Below, piece by piece: positions 18,478 through 27,526 of a stretch of 64,000 nucleotides of DNA. Positions within the stretch are counted from its first letter, which is position 1, and each line of letters begins with the position of its first letter. The stretch lies in the NCBI RefSeq assembly GCF_025398335.1, contig NZ_JAODOO010000002.1:124001-188000 (forward strand), written 5' to 3'. This DNA is from Clostridium sp. CX1. Lineage in GTDB: Bacteria; Bacillota; Clostridia; Clostridiales; Clostridiaceae. A program made the position numbers and the translations under genes. The notes below the pieces were generated by a model. The model ran no database searches, was not told where the DNA came from, and saw only the letters and a list, made by a program, of their open reading frames with translations.

Positions 18478-19005
18478 TTAAATAGTTATTTTTAAAAAGT
18501 GTATTTTTTTTGCACCCCAGGTTCTAGTATAAGGTATGTTTAAAGCTTCGAAGGAGTGATGAGATATTAAAGGCACTTTATTTGAAAATCCTGTAACTAT
18601 AGCAGAGTGGAATATCTTACCGTTGTTGTCCTCAAAAAACATTAAATCACCTAATTCTAATTCTCCTATACTAGACACTTCTCTTCCTTTAGGCCCTTGC
18701 AATCCTGATTGTTCGTTGATCTTTAAAGTCCAATATAGCGAATGTGCCACTGCCCAGGATATGGACCAGGTATCGTCTTTTACGTTATTATTACTATTTG
18801 ATCTATACCACCATGGACTCCTGGAAGTAAAATTCATGGGAGCTCCTCCAGCCCTAAGACATTGTGATACAAAGTTAGCACAGTCACCGCTTGTGTCATT
18901 TATTAAAGGAAAGTATCTATATGCTGGATTAGGCTTAAGGGCATAGGTGACAGCATAGTTAACGGCAGCTGTTCTTGAATAATTACTTTGCCTAAATATA
19001 TACAT
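18478..19005 (-). CDS. amidase-domain (Amidase_6) protein
   Basis: A 175-residue protein matching the putative amidase domain found in spore-former cell-wall proteins. The probable catalytic Cys is in GDCANFVSQCLRAGG, and the His is in FHSAIVTG; SHHSF follows. No signal peptide is seen. An upstream in-frame ATG at 19035 exists, but ACGGAGAG fits the ATG at 19005. Domain proteins are thought to cleave peptidoglycan peptides, but evidence is limited. Confidence 0.75.
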   Translation of the reverse strand: MYIFRQSNYSRTAAVNYAVTYALKPNPAYRYFPLINDTSGDCANFVSQCLRAGGAPMNFTSRSPWWYRSNSNNNVKDDTWSISWAVAHSLYWTLKINEQSGLQGPKGREVSSIGELELGDLMFFEDNNGKIFHSAIVTGFSNKVPLISHHSFEALNIPYTRTWGAKKIHFLKITI

Positions 19006-19141
19006 AATTCTCTCCGTAAAATTATTTACTATCATATTCTATGTTGGAAATGTAAAGAAAGTGTATAATATTTATAAGTTTATTGTAAGATTTTACAACA
19101 TACTAAAAGGCACATAGTTATACTACGTACCTGATAAAAGA

Positions 19142-19345
19142 TTACAGTTTCTTAGTTTTAGTTTTTATTTTAGTCTCCCTATTAGGATTAGATGAATCTT
19201 CAGAATTAATATAGTTTGGTAGTAAAGGTTTATCACCAGTTAGCCCATCAGTTAATCCAGCGGAAGTAGTATTGCCTAAAGACTCTGTAATTGATGGAGA
19301 AGATAAAATCATATCGTCTTTTGAAGTTTTTCGTCCCTGTGGCAT
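19142..19345 (-). CDS. small hypothetical protein, Ser/Thr-rich
   Basis: A 67-residue frame starting MPQGRKTSKDDM and ending in a lysine/threonine-rich tail. The ribosome binding site (AGGTTT) is weak. No homologue recognised. Kept because the frame has codon use like its neighbours, but it could be spurious. Confidence 0.4.
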   Translation of the reverse strand: MPQGRKTSKDDMILSSPSITESLGNTTSAGLTDGLTGDKPLLPNYINSEDSSNPNRETKIKTKTKKL

Positions 19346-19575
19346 ATAAGAAACCTGGTTCGTTGTACTATATAAATTTTATATTTGTTATCCTTTGGTT
19401 TATAGAACAACTAAATCAGGAAATCGCCTCCTTTCTAATACTATTTTGCTCATATATATGATTTTTTATCATATTCTCTGTAATAACAGTGCTATAGAAA
19501 TTAATTGGATATTATGTTATAACTAAGTAAAAGGTTATCTTTTATTATATGTTTTATTTTATGAGGGGGATAAAA

Positions 19576-20343
19576 ATGAAGAACTTAGTTGAAAATCTTA
19601 TTAAAAATTATGTAAGAAGCTACTCTTTGGACAATAGGTTAGAGATACAGTGGGAGGAACCTTTAGTTAGCTTTGCAGATGCAAAAGATAGCATGTTCTT
19701 TGAATTAAAAAAAGTTATAGGGGAGAATCACAAACTGCCAGAGGATTTCCTGCAGAATGGAAAAACCGTTATCACTTATTTCATTCCTTTTAATAAAGAC
19801 ATTGTCCTTAGTAATATAAAGGGGAGAGAAAGTTCAGAATTTTGGGCTAAGGCATATGTTGAAACCAACAAGTTAATTTTGAGTCTAAATGAATACATTA
19901 AGGAAGAGCTAGAAGGAAAAGGGTATGATACTATTGGCGTACCTTTATCCATAAATTTCGATTATGATAAATTAATTAATGATTGGTCTCATAGGCATGC
20001 TGCCTATATTTCTGGATTGGGAACCTTTGGAGTAAATAATATGCTTATTACTAATAAAGGATGCTGTGGTAGGTTTGGAACTATAATAACTAGTTTAGAA
20101 GTTGAAAAGACAGAAAGGAAGGAAAAGGAGTCTTGTTTATATAAATATAACGGCAGCTGCGGTGGCTGTGTTAAAAGATGTGTAAATGAGGCATTAAAGC
20201 TAGATAGCTTTGATAGGCATAAATGCTTTGAAATGTGTTTATATAACGATAAGCTTTATAATAGATTAGGTCCAGCGGATGTATGCGGCAAATGCATGGT
20301 AGGAGTTCCCTGTTCTTTTACCAATCCTACTAAGTGTTTATAG
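19576..20343 (+). CDS. epoxyqueuosine-reductase-like iron-sulfur protein
   Basis: A 255-residue protein resembling the 4Fe-4S double-cluster family related to QueG. The central part has HAAYISGLGTFGVNNML, and the C-terminal part has cysteine groups CGGCVKRC and CGKCMVGVPC that could hold two clusters. It is shorter than true QueG and lacks the C-terminal HEAT-like region, so tRNA queuosine reduction is not assured. GAGGGGGAT before the ATG at 19576 sets the start, nine codons inside a longer frame. Confidence 0.72.
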   Translation: MKNLVENLIKNYVRSYSLDNRLEIQWEEPLVSFADAKDSMFFELKKVIGENHKLPEDFLQNGKTVITYFIPFNKDIVLSNIKGRESSEFWAKAYVETNKLILSLNEYIKEELEGKGYDTIGVPLSINFDYDKLINDWSHRHAAYISGLGTFGVNNMLITNKGCCGRFGTIITSLEVEKTERKEKESCLYKYNGSCGGCVKRCVNEALKLDSFDRHKCFEMCLYNDKLYNRLGPADVCGKCMVGVPCSFTNPTKCL

Positions 20344-20549
20344 GATGTTATCTACAATGTCTAGTGATAGACAATCGTTTTAGGAATATGTGTTTAGAAG
20401 TATATATATCTGTACCATTTCTGCTAAATTCTTTAGTGTTATAGAGCAGGTAAGGAGATTTCTTAGTCTTCACTATACAAATATTTAGCTAGAAGCATAG
20501 ATATATATACTTCAAAAATAGTTTTTTAAGCTACATTTTTAAAGAGCTG

Positions 20550-21509
20550 TTATACAGCCACATTGCCACTCCATTTACCACATTTATCGCCAAAAAAGCC
20601 TATAGTAGTATTGCTGCCAAGTATTTTTACTACCTCACATCTATTAGGACAGCCTTCGCATTCAAAGCTCTTAGAGTTAAAGTTTGTATCTGCTAAGTCA
20701 AACCCTTTGAAATTAGTTAACTTGCCTGTCTTTTCTAATTTTTCTTTTGCTAAAATAGCGGAGCCTATTGCCCCCATAACTTTATAGTTTGGAGGAATTG
20801 TAACTTCGCATCCTAGTGCGTTTTCAAAGGCCACCTTCATACCTATGTTAGCGGCTACACCTCCTTGAAAAAATATCTCCGATTTAATTTCTTTTCCCTT
20901 TGCTACATTATTAAGATAATTTCTTACTAAAGCTTCACAGAGACCTCGAATTATATCTTTATCACTATATCCTAATTGTTGCTTATGTATCATATCTGAT
21001 TCAGCAAAAACGGCGCATCTGCCAGCGATTCTTACTGGATTTGTAGATTTTAATGCGTAGTCGCCAAAGTCTTCTATAGGTATTTCAAGTCTTTCTGCCT
21101 GCCTATCTAAGAATGATCCTGTACCGGCAGCACATACGGTGTTCATAGCAAAATCTGTAACTATTCCTTCTTCTAATAAGATAATCTTGGAGTCTTGACC
21201 TCCAATTTCTATAATAGTTCTTACTGTCTTTTGTGTATTTAGAGCTGCAACAGCGTGAGCAGTAATTTCATTTTTTACTACATCAGCGCCAATTATGGTA
21301 GAGCATATTTGACGGCCGCTTCCGGTAGTTCCCACTGCTATTATTTCATCATTTTTATATTTATCTTTTAATATTTTAAAACCTTCTTGAATTGCATTTA
21401 TTGGTCTGCCTTTTGTTCTTAAATATAAGGACTCCACTACCTTCATATCCTTATCTAATAACACAATATCAGTACTGACAGAACCAACATCAACTCCCAT
21501 ATAGTACAT
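20550..21509 (-). CDS. 2-hydroxyacyl-CoA dehydratase activase (BadF/HgdC type)
   Basis: A 320-residue ASKHA-fold ATPase. It shows the phosphate loop GVDVGSVSTD, EIGGQDSK near residue 102, the cluster cysteines in NTVCAAGTG and AGRCAVFAESD, and FFQGGVAAN. Activases of this family use ATP to drive one electron onto a dehydratase or reductase. A C-terminal extension has CEGCPNRC and KCGKW, unlike the short HgdC. AAAGGAG positions the start at 21509. It overlaps the preceding gene by 20 bp, so the three genes form one operon. Confidence 0.85.
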   Translation of the reverse strand: MYYMGVDVGSVSTDIVLLDKDMKVVESLYLRTKGRPINAIQEGFKILKDKYKNDEIIAVGTTGSGRQICSTIIGADVVKNEITAHAVAALNTQKTVRTIIEIGGQDSKIILLEEGIVTDFAMNTVCAAGTGSFLDRQAERLEIPIEDFGDYALKSTNPVRIAGRCAVFAESDMIHKQQLGYSDKDIIRGLCEALVRNYLNNVAKGKEIKSEIFFQGGVAANIGMKVAFENALGCEVTIPPNYKVMGAIGSAILAKEKLEKTGKLTNFKGFDLADTNFNSKSFECEGCPNRCEVVKILGSNTTIGFFGDKCGKWSGNVAV

Positions 21510-22587
21510 TGTCTTTTCTCCTTTCAAGTAAGTCTAAAAAAGCTTCTATTCTGGTTATGTATCCAGCTTCCCCAGTCATTTCATCTACAACTAAAGTTAG
21601 TATGGGAAAGTCTTTGTCTCTTGATATTGATGGCAATATAGACTTGCATACAATTTCAGGCATACAGCCCATAGGGAATATTTGAATTGCTCCATCAAAG
21701 CCTTTTTCTTGAGCTAAAACCGCTTCTCCTATACACTCTCTAGCATGACCTCCAATATAAAGCGGTAGATAATCCTTAGATGCTCTTCTAATATCTAAAG
21801 ACTGCATTTTTATGGTGGATAAGGTTGTATTCTTAAACCACCAACTAGGGGAAAGATGCCTTTTAGATGAAACACCGTAATCCATAAGCTTATCTTCTAT
21901 ATATAGGTTAGAGAAGGGTTCGATTATAGTATATATTTCACCTATAATAGCTATTTTAATCGGGTCCTTCTTCTTGTCTATTTCTATATCATTAAGAAGT
22001 TTTTCATAGTTTTTAAAATGATTTATCATAGCAGCTGGATTACTATAACTAAATGCCTCGCTTTTACATCTATTTAATAATCTTTTGCAATCTCCCTTAT
22101 TTACCTCATATCCAGCAAGAAATCTTGCCTTTTCCTCTATTTTATCTATTAAATTAATGACCTTAATTGCGTTATGTAGTACTTGAAATTTTTCTACAGA
22201 AGACTTTTGGCTTCTAGAGGTAATTTTTTCTATTCTGTTAAATAACTCCTTGATTCCAATATCCTTTGGTTGATCTAAAACTATAAAGTCTAAATTATGA
22301 CCTAATCTTTTCAATATATTCATCTGTAGTTCGCAGTATTCGCCAAATCTACAAGGGCCGCAACTGCCAACAATTAAAATAGTATCTGCACCTTGTTCTA
22401 TACTTTTTACGTAGTTACCTATCATTATTTTGAAGGGAAGACACATTTCTTCTGGCGAATAAAGGGAACCGGTTTCTAAAGCCTCTTTATTACTTGCAGG
22501 AGGTATTATGTAGTCTACACCAAGACCATCGAATATGGCTTTTGCAGCAAAACAGGTATTTCCAAGGTGAGGAAAGGTTATTTTCAT
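21490..22587 (-). CDS. acyl-CoA dehydratase activase-related protein (DUF2229-like)
   Basis: A 365-residue protein similar to the HgdB/DUF2229 group. Conserved cysteines are in NTCFAAK, EEMCLPFK, GSCGPCRFGEYC and FPMGCMPE, which could ligate a 4Fe-4S cluster. It ends with DEMTGEAGYITRIEAFLDLLERR, a motif shared with the gene upstream. The ATG at 22587 follows the stop of that gene by one base. Together with the activase, the set looks like a split form of the large clostridial activase proteins. Reaction unknown. Confidence 0.8.
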   Translation of the reverse strand: MKITFPHLGNTCFAAKAIFDGLGVDYIIPPASNKEALETGSLYSPEEMCLPFKIMIGNYVKSIEQGADTILIVGSCGPCRFGEYCELQMNILKRLGHNLDFIVLDQPKDIGIKELFNRIEKITSRSQKSSVEKFQVLHNAIKVINLIDKIEEKARFLAGYEVNKGDCKRLLNRCKSEAFSYSNPAAMINHFKNYEKLLNDIEIDKKKDPIKIAIIGEIYTIIEPFSNLYIEDKLMDYGVSSKRHLSPSWWFKNTTLSTIKMQSLDIRRASKDYLPLYIGGHARECIGEAVLAQEKGFDGAIQIFPMGCMPEIVCKSILPSISRDKDFPILTLVVDEMTGEAGYITRIEAFLDLLERRKDNVLYGS

Positions 22588-22588
22588 G

Positions 22589-23482
22589 TTATCCACATCT
22601 CCTTTCTAACATATCTGCAAAGGCCTCTAGTCTTGTATCAAAGCCAGCTTCTCCGGTATGTTCATCTATTTTTAAAATTAAAACCGGAAAACTTCCTAAT
22701 CTGTCTTTTATTAATTCAATTACAACAGAATCTATGCCACAGGCAAAGGAAGACATATACACCAATCCGTCGATTTTCCTATTTTCTGCAAGATAGGTAG
22801 AGAAACCATAAGAGTTTTTAGCAAAAGTCCAAAAGGGTCTCTTAAATAAATCTTTAACTTGATTTCTTATAATACAACTGTCGATATTCTCTTCTGTTAT
22901 TACTCCTATACCTAATTTGTTTAACTTTTTAACTACATTCATATTTGTAAAATTATCATAGATATTATAGGGATGACCAACTAAGGCTACATTTAAGTTG
23001 TATCCATTATCCCTTATACCACATTTGTAATTTTTTTGTGCGTCAATTGCAGATCTATAGGCCTTTTCAATAGTTGTAAGATTTTTTGTAAATAATTTTC
23101 CTGTAGTTTTAACCCATTTTTTTAATTCTTTTTCTGTGGAAGCGTATATGGGATAGATAATTGCTTTAGGCATATCCGATATGCTATTTAGTACCATTTC
23201 AGGTAAACCACAAAACTTAGGACATATAAATTCTCTTGTGTCTAATTGCATTATCCTGGGAATAAATATAATATCACATTTATCCTTAATTGAAGCAACA
23301 TGTCCGTGAAAAACCTTAACAGGAAGGCAAGCTTCATCTACGGAATGCTTAACACCTATATCTAATATTTCTTTATTGGTATCTGGAGATGTAATTATCT
23401 CTGCACCTAATTCGGTGAAAAAGGTTTCAAAGAAGGGATAGTATTTGTAATATAGTAATCCTTTAGGTATTCCGACTTTCAT
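22589..23482 (-). CDS. acyl-CoA dehydratase activase-related protein (DUF2229)
   Basis: A 297-residue DUF2229-type protein beginning MKVGIPKGLLYYKYYPF. It has VDEACLPVKVFHGHV, RE.ICPKFCGLPE and SSFACGID with conserved cysteines, and ends DEHTGEAGFDTRLEAFADMLERR like the next gene. AAAGGAG fixes the start at 23482. First gene of a three-gene operon with a second DUF2229-like protein and an activase; likely subunits of one ATP-driven electron-transfer system. Confidence 0.8.
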   Translation of the reverse strand: MKVGIPKGLLYYKYYPFFETFFTELGAEIITSPDTNKEILDIGVKHSVDEACLPVKVFHGHVASIKDKCDIIFIPRIMQLDTREFICPKFCGLPEMVLNSISDMPKAIIYPIYASTEKELKKWVKTTGKLFTKNLTTIEKAYRSAIDAQKNYKCGIRDNGYNLNVALVGHPYNIYDNFTNMNVVKKLNKLGIGVITEENIDSCIIRNQVKDLFKRPFWTFAKNSYGFSTYLAENRKIDGLVYMSSFACGIDSVVIELIKDRLGSFPVLILKIDEHTGEAGFDTRLEAFADMLERRCG

Positions 23483-24129
23483 TAAAAAATCTCCTTTAGC
23501 TAATGTAAAATAATTTATAACCACATTAGTATATTTTACCTTGTTATCAAAAAATTATTCAAAACATCAGTTAGTAATATTATAACTGTATTGTATTTAT
23601 TAACCATATGGATTTTGTTGAAAAATTACGCTGTAAAAACTTTATAACATAGAGAAATGCGATTGAGCTTTTTTTGTTGATAAAATTTATGAATAAAACG
23701 GGATTTGAAAATGTTAATAAAAGTAATTTTTGCTACTAAATATCTACAAGCCCCTTCTGTTTAGGGGATAAGAGGGGATGATTACAGAGCAGTTATAGAT
23801 TTATATGTAATTTAAAAGAGAATTTATACCGTATTGTTATATAGCAGCAAGTTAACTTATCCTTTTAAATTTTATTTATGTAATTGATAATATTCTCAAT
23901 TGAAACTTTATACAAAGATAGTAGTAGATGACTAGTATAAATATATAATATAATTATACTTACAGGACACATATTGCCTTAAGGACTATTTTAATAGGAA
24001 TTCAAATACAATCCTATTTGTTTATATATAAATAACTTATAAGTACTAATAATATACATATAACTAAATCTTATTAATCTAAATAAATCATATATAAACT
24101 TATATTCGCTAAATACACATTTCTTAAAC
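23483..24129. other. non-coding stretch
   Basis: About 650 bp without a credible gene on either strand. It is very AT-rich. A CCCC/GGGG hairpin lies near 23751-23766, and an AATAGGA/TCCTATT inverted repeat near 23993-24018. No match to a riboswitch class was recognised. It separates the divergent activase operon and the HTH-recombinase pair. Confidence 0.5.
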
Positions 24130-24166
24130 TTCGCGTATTGTAATCCGCGAACGAATATAGTATAAT
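24130..24166 (+). promoter_or_regulatory. promoter with TTCGCG palindrome over -35
   Basis: TTCGCG (24130-24135) and CGCGAA (24146-24151) form an inverted repeat with 10-bp spacing. It surrounds a -35 TTGTAA (24138-24143), 17 bp before TATAAT (24161-24166). The CpG-rich palindrome stands out in AT-rich DNA and is a likely repressor site, perhaps for the HTH protein encoded next. Confidence 0.6.
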
Positions 24167-24202
24167 GAAATCAAGGCTTGAGGCATATTAAGGAGGTTTT
24201 TT

Positions 24203-24931
24203 ATGACTAGAGGTAGAACCATAACATTTAGGTATAAACATTTTAAGTACGATGATAACATTAACAAGATGTTATCTATTAGCCTAACCCCTAAAGATGA
24301 AGAAAGATTAATTAAAATATATAATAATTACGAATCCTTAGGTGTTCGTCGTGGTTACGAGTATATAATAAAAGATTTATATATTTTGTTAGAAAAATAC
24401 TCCGTTAGCACCACAGATATAGCTAAAATTTATGATGTTGGAATTCGTACTGTTCAGATATGGTTAAAAGAATTAGGATTAAATAGAACGTTAAAGGAAG
24501 CTCAACAAATTGCAGTAACAAAAAGAGATTATAAAACTGTCAAATCCCCTTCTAAAGGAACTGCAACATCCAAAATAGAGGTAAAGGATAAGGCGAGGAA
24601 TTATATCACGGTAGAGCTAAATAGATTGCTAGTGGAGAGATTTAACAATTATGAAGTAATAGTCGGAATAGACGCCTTAGGAGTTATAAACTCTAAAAGA
24701 GCTATTCCTATAATAGTAGCTAAAAATACTGTGTTTAAGAAATTTTTAATTGACTTTGTAGAACTTGAAGGTAATGAGGAGGAACTAGACAAAACCAAAA
24801 GAGTTACAGCAGAAAAGATGGGTTATAAATTGTTGTTAGTAAAGCACCAAAATCTTAATGATGAAAAAGAGATAAATCATGAATTGATGAATTTATTTAA
24901 TGAAATAACTAGTGAATTGGAAGGGATATAA
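24203..24931 (+). CDS. unknown HTH protein paired with recombinase
   Basis: A 242-residue protein of unrecognised family. Residues about 70-100 (TTDIAKIYDVGIRTVQIWLK) look like a helix-turn-helix. A charged linker follows, then a C-terminal alpha/beta domain of about 110 residues containing VIVGIDALGVINSKRAIP. AAGGAGG precedes the ATG. The recombinase gene starts 4 bp after the stop, so they are co-transcribed and may act together. Could be a regulator or a recombination accessory factor; not determined. Confidence 0.65.
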   Translation: MTRGRTITFRYKHFKYDDNINKMLSISLTPKDEERLIKIYNNYESLGVRRGYEYIIKDLYILLEKYSVSTTDIAKIYDVGIRTVQIWLKELGLNRTLKEAQQIAVTKRDYKTVKSPSKGTATSKIEVKDKARNYITVELNRLLVERFNNYEVIVGIDALGVINSKRAIPIIVAKNTVFKKFLIDFVELEGNEEELDKTKRVTAEKMGYKLLLVKHQNLNDEKEINHELMNLFNEITSELEGI

Positions 24932-24935
24932 TAAT

Positions 24936-25928
24936 ATGAAATATGATATTAAAGGAATAAGAAATAATGACTTACCGGAACAGGTAACAAACTTTTTAAA
25001 TTATTTAGAAACAATAAAAGGTAAATCTGAAAATACATTAAAGGCCTACAAGGTTGATTTGACTATGTTTTTTAGATTTATAAAAATGTATAAAGGAATA
25101 CCCTATGATGATAATCTAGATTTTGAGGAGATACCTATATATGATATAGACGAATATGTTATAAGAAAATTAAAACTATCGGATTTATATGCTTTTTTAT
25201 CCTTTACAGAGAAATACAGATCTAATAGTGCCTACGCCAGAGCTAGAAAGGTAGCTACTTTAAAGTCTTTCTTTAAATTTTTAAGCGGCAAGGCTAAGAT
25301 TATAGATGAAAACCCTGCTATAGATTTAGAGTCTCCTAAGATAAGCAAGAGAAATCCTACATACTTAACTTTAGATGAAAGTAAATCTCTCTTAAAGGCT
25401 ATTGAGGGCAAAAATAAAGAAAGAGACTACTGTATGATAACTCTATTTTTAAACTGCGGCCTTAGACTGTCTGAGTTATGTGGAATTAATATTTCTAATA
25501 TTAAAAAGGACATTTTGACAGTTGTAGGAAAAGGAAATAAGGAACGAACGGTTTATTTAAATAATGCCTGTATAAAAGCCATAGATAACTACCTTATAGT
25601 TCGTCATAAAAACATAGATAAGATAATAGATAAAGACGCACTTTTTATTAGCAAAAACAACACAAGAATCAGTAAAAGATCAGTAGAAGTCATGCTAAAG
25701 AAATATCTTAGTGCTGCTGGATTAGATACAGATAAGTATACTCCTCATAAGCTTCGACACACTGCTGCTACACTTATGTATAAGTATGGAAATGTAGATA
25801 TAAGAAGCCTCCAACAAATACTAGGTCATGAGAATGTATCTACAACACAAATTTATACCCATGTTGATGACGAAAAGTTGAGACAAGCTGTAAATTCTAA
25901 CCCTTTAAGTGATGAAAATACAGATTAA
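24936..25928 (+). CDS. tyrosine recombinase, XerC/D-like
   Basis: A 330-residue phage-integrase-family recombinase. A SAM-like core-binding domain is at about 10-115 (LNYLETIKGKSENTLKAYK). The catalytic residues are Arg in CGLRLSELCG, HKLRHTAA with His and Arg, LGHEN and the Tyr in TTQIYTHV. Length and context next to lexA are chromosomal, so it may be a housekeeping Xer-type resolvase rather than a phage integrase. ATG at 24936 follows GGAAGGGA. Confidence 0.85.
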   Translation: MKYDIKGIRNNDLPEQVTNFLNYLETIKGKSENTLKAYKVDLTMFFRFIKMYKGIPYDDNLDFEEIPIYDIDEYVIRKLKLSDLYAFLSFTEKYRSNSAYARARKVATLKSFFKFLSGKAKIIDENPAIDLESPKISKRNPTYLTLDESKSLLKAIEGKNKERDYCMITLFLNCGLRLSELCGINISNIKKDILTVVGKGNKERTVYLNNACIKAIDNYLIVRHKNIDKIIDKDALFISKNNTRISKRSVEVMLKKYLSAAGLDTDKYTPHKLRHTAATLMYKYGNVDIRSLQQILGHENVSTTQIYTHVDDEKLRQAVNSNPLSDENTD

Positions 25929-25930
25929 AA

Positions 25931-25973
25931 ATAAAGCTTCAACTATAGATGTTACCTATAGTTGAAGCTTTAT
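25931..25973. terminator. terminator between convergent genes
   Basis: Perfect 18-bp arms ATAAAGCTTCAACTATAG (25931-25948) and their complement (25956-25973) with a 7-nt loop. Confidence 0.9.
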
Positions 25974-25978
25974 CAAAG

Positions 25979-26491
25979 TTACTTTCTAAAATCTTTTTCT
26001 GTTTTAAATCTAAGCACTCCAGGAAACTCCTCGTAAGTTAACTCGCTTAATCTTCCGTCATCTTCTAGAATTTCGCTTAAGCCTTCAACGTCATCAATGA
26101 AAACTAAATTTTCATCAATATCATCTGTATCGTCATAGGTATACTCATCATAATCACTGTTAACATAATCATCATCTATGTAGGCAGTTTCCTCTGCATC
26201 ATCAGAAACCTCTCCCCTACCACTTTCAGAGTCCCCTTCAGAAAATTGATAATGATTTTCACTTGTAATTTTTGAATTACTATCATTAGTTATTTCTTTT
26301 TCGTATTCTTTAACTTCTTCTTCATCTTCTATAATTTCATCGATCTTAATAGATTTTATATCATAACCTTCTAGCTGCATGCACTTGCCACAGTTATTAC
26401 ACTTCTTACTCCTATTTAGATCACAAATTTCGCATTCACCACAGTTATCACATTTCTTACTTGCTTTAAAAATACAATAATCTCTATTCAT
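25979..26491 (-). CDS. cysteine-cluster acidic protein
   Basis: A 170-residue protein. The first 37 residues hold eight cysteines (C6, C14, C17, C20, C23, C31, C34, C37), including CDNCGECEIC and CNNCGKC, which suggests a metal or iron-sulfur site. The rest is extremely acidic and low-complexity, with many Asp, Glu and Tyr residues between about 55 and 145. Not a recognised family. GGGAGCAG precedes the ATG. Divergent from lexA across 263 bp. Confidence 0.65.
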   Translation of the reverse strand: MNRDYCIFKASKKCDNCGECEICDLNRSKKCNNCGKCMQLEGYDIKSIKIDEIIEDEEEVKEYEKEITNDSNSKITSENHYQFSEGDSESGRGEVSDDAEETAYIDDDYVNSDYDEYTYDDTDDIDENLVFIDDVEGLSEILEDDGRLSELTYEEFPGVLRFKTEKDFRK

Positions 26492-26684
26492 AGCTGCTCC
26501 CTTTCTAGCTTAATAACTCTTAACATATTATCTTTTTTCTTTTACTAGAATCACTTGAATTTAGTCCTAATAAGAAAAAATTAAAAGTCTAAATACTATT
26601 ATACATAATAAATTTATAATTCCCAAGGGTTTTGTTAATTTTTTTCTACAATTAAAGTTGCATTTTCAAGATGTAAGTTATAAT

Positions 26685-26698
26685 AGAACATAAGTTTG
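26685..26698 (+). promoter_or_regulatory. LexA (SOS) box
   Basis: AGAACATAAGTTTG fits the Gram-positive LexA consensus CGAAC-N4-GTTYG except for the first base. It overlaps the -35 of the lexA promoter, so LexA probably represses itself. Confidence 0.75.
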
Positions 26699-26724
26699 AT
26701 ATTTGTTCTTTTATATGGTATAAT
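26696..26724 (+). promoter_or_regulatory. lexA promoter
   Basis: TTGATA (26696-26701) and TATAAT (26719-26724) with 17-bp spacing, 30 bp before the lexA start. Confidence 0.8.
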
Positions 26725-26754
26725 TTTAATAATTAACATAGAGAGGTGTTTTAT

Positions 26755-27363
26755 ATGGCTGAACACAAAAATACTAAACAAATGGAAATTTATGAGTTCA
26801 TAAAAAATCAAATTAGAGACAAGGGTTACCCTCCTTCAGTTAGAGAAATATGCGCAGCTGTAGGCTTAAAGTCTACTTCTACAGTCCATGGACATCTAGA
26901 AAGATTAGAAAAAAAAGGTCTGATAAGGAAGGACCCTACCAAACCAAGAACTATAGAAGTAATTGAAAACTCATTAAATAAAAAGGAAATGATAAATGTT
27001 CCCATAATCGGTACAATTACAGCAGGACTTCCTATTTTGGCAGTAGAGAATATCGAAGGTACTTTTCCTTTAGCAGTAGATTATATAAGAAGTAATAAAG
27101 ATCTTTTTATACTAAAGGTAAGCGGAGAAAGTATGATTGATGCTGGTATTCTAGACGGGGATTTTTCTATAATTGAGAAAGTAAACTCTGCTGATAACGG
27201 AGATATAGTTGTGGCTTTAATAGAGAATGAGGCTACCCTTAAAAGATTTTTTAAAGAAGAAAATTATATAAGACTTCAACCAGAAAACAAAACTATGTCT
27301 CCTATTATAGTAGATAATTGCGAAATAGTAGGAAAGCTAGTAGGAGTATATAGACAGTATTAA
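26755..27363 (+). CDS. lexA: LexA repressor
   Basis: A 202-residue SOS repressor. The winged HTH covers residues 1-65 ([21 protein letters not shown]). The self-cleavage bond is Ala90-Gly91 in TITAGLP, and the catalytic pair is Ser126 (GESMID) and Lys163 (TLKRF). AGAGGTG supports the ATG at 26755 over the in-frame GTG at 26746. An SOS box overlaps its promoter. It is followed by a strong terminator. Confidence 0.96.
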   Translation: MAEHKNTKQMEIYEFIKNQIRDKGYPPSVREICAAVGLKSTSTVHGHLERLEKKGLIRKDPTKPRTIEVIENSLNKKEMINVPIIGTITAGLPILAVENIEGTFPLAVDYIRSNKDLFILKVSGESMIDAGILDGDFSIIEKVNSADNGDIVVALIENEATLKRFFKEENYIRLQPENKTMSPIIVDNCEIVGKLVGVYRQY

Positions 27364-27379
27364 TTTAACTACTAAAAAA

Positions 27380-27438
27380 CTAAAAGAGGTGAAGATATAG
27401 AAAAGAATTAAAACTATCTATGTCTTCACCTCTTTTAG
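27380..27438. terminator. terminator after lexA
   Basis: A 21-bp near-perfect stem (CTAAAAGAGGTGAAGATATAG and its complement with one G-T pair) with a loop of about 17 nt. Confidence 0.85.
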
Positions 27439-27526
27439 ACAAGTATTTACTAATGTAGCCCCTTTAGAAATAAAAATTTATTTATCTCTTCATTATTTAT
27501 TACTTAAATTATATCCATCAAACTCA

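Noticed and set aside
22494-22800. Plus-strand frames of 77 and 100 codons
   Set aside because: They lie opposite the conserved activase-related genes and have no ribosome binding site or recognisable product.
23751-23790. CCCC/GGGG hairpin as riboswitch or small RNA
   Set aside because: No promoter, terminator or known class could be fitted.
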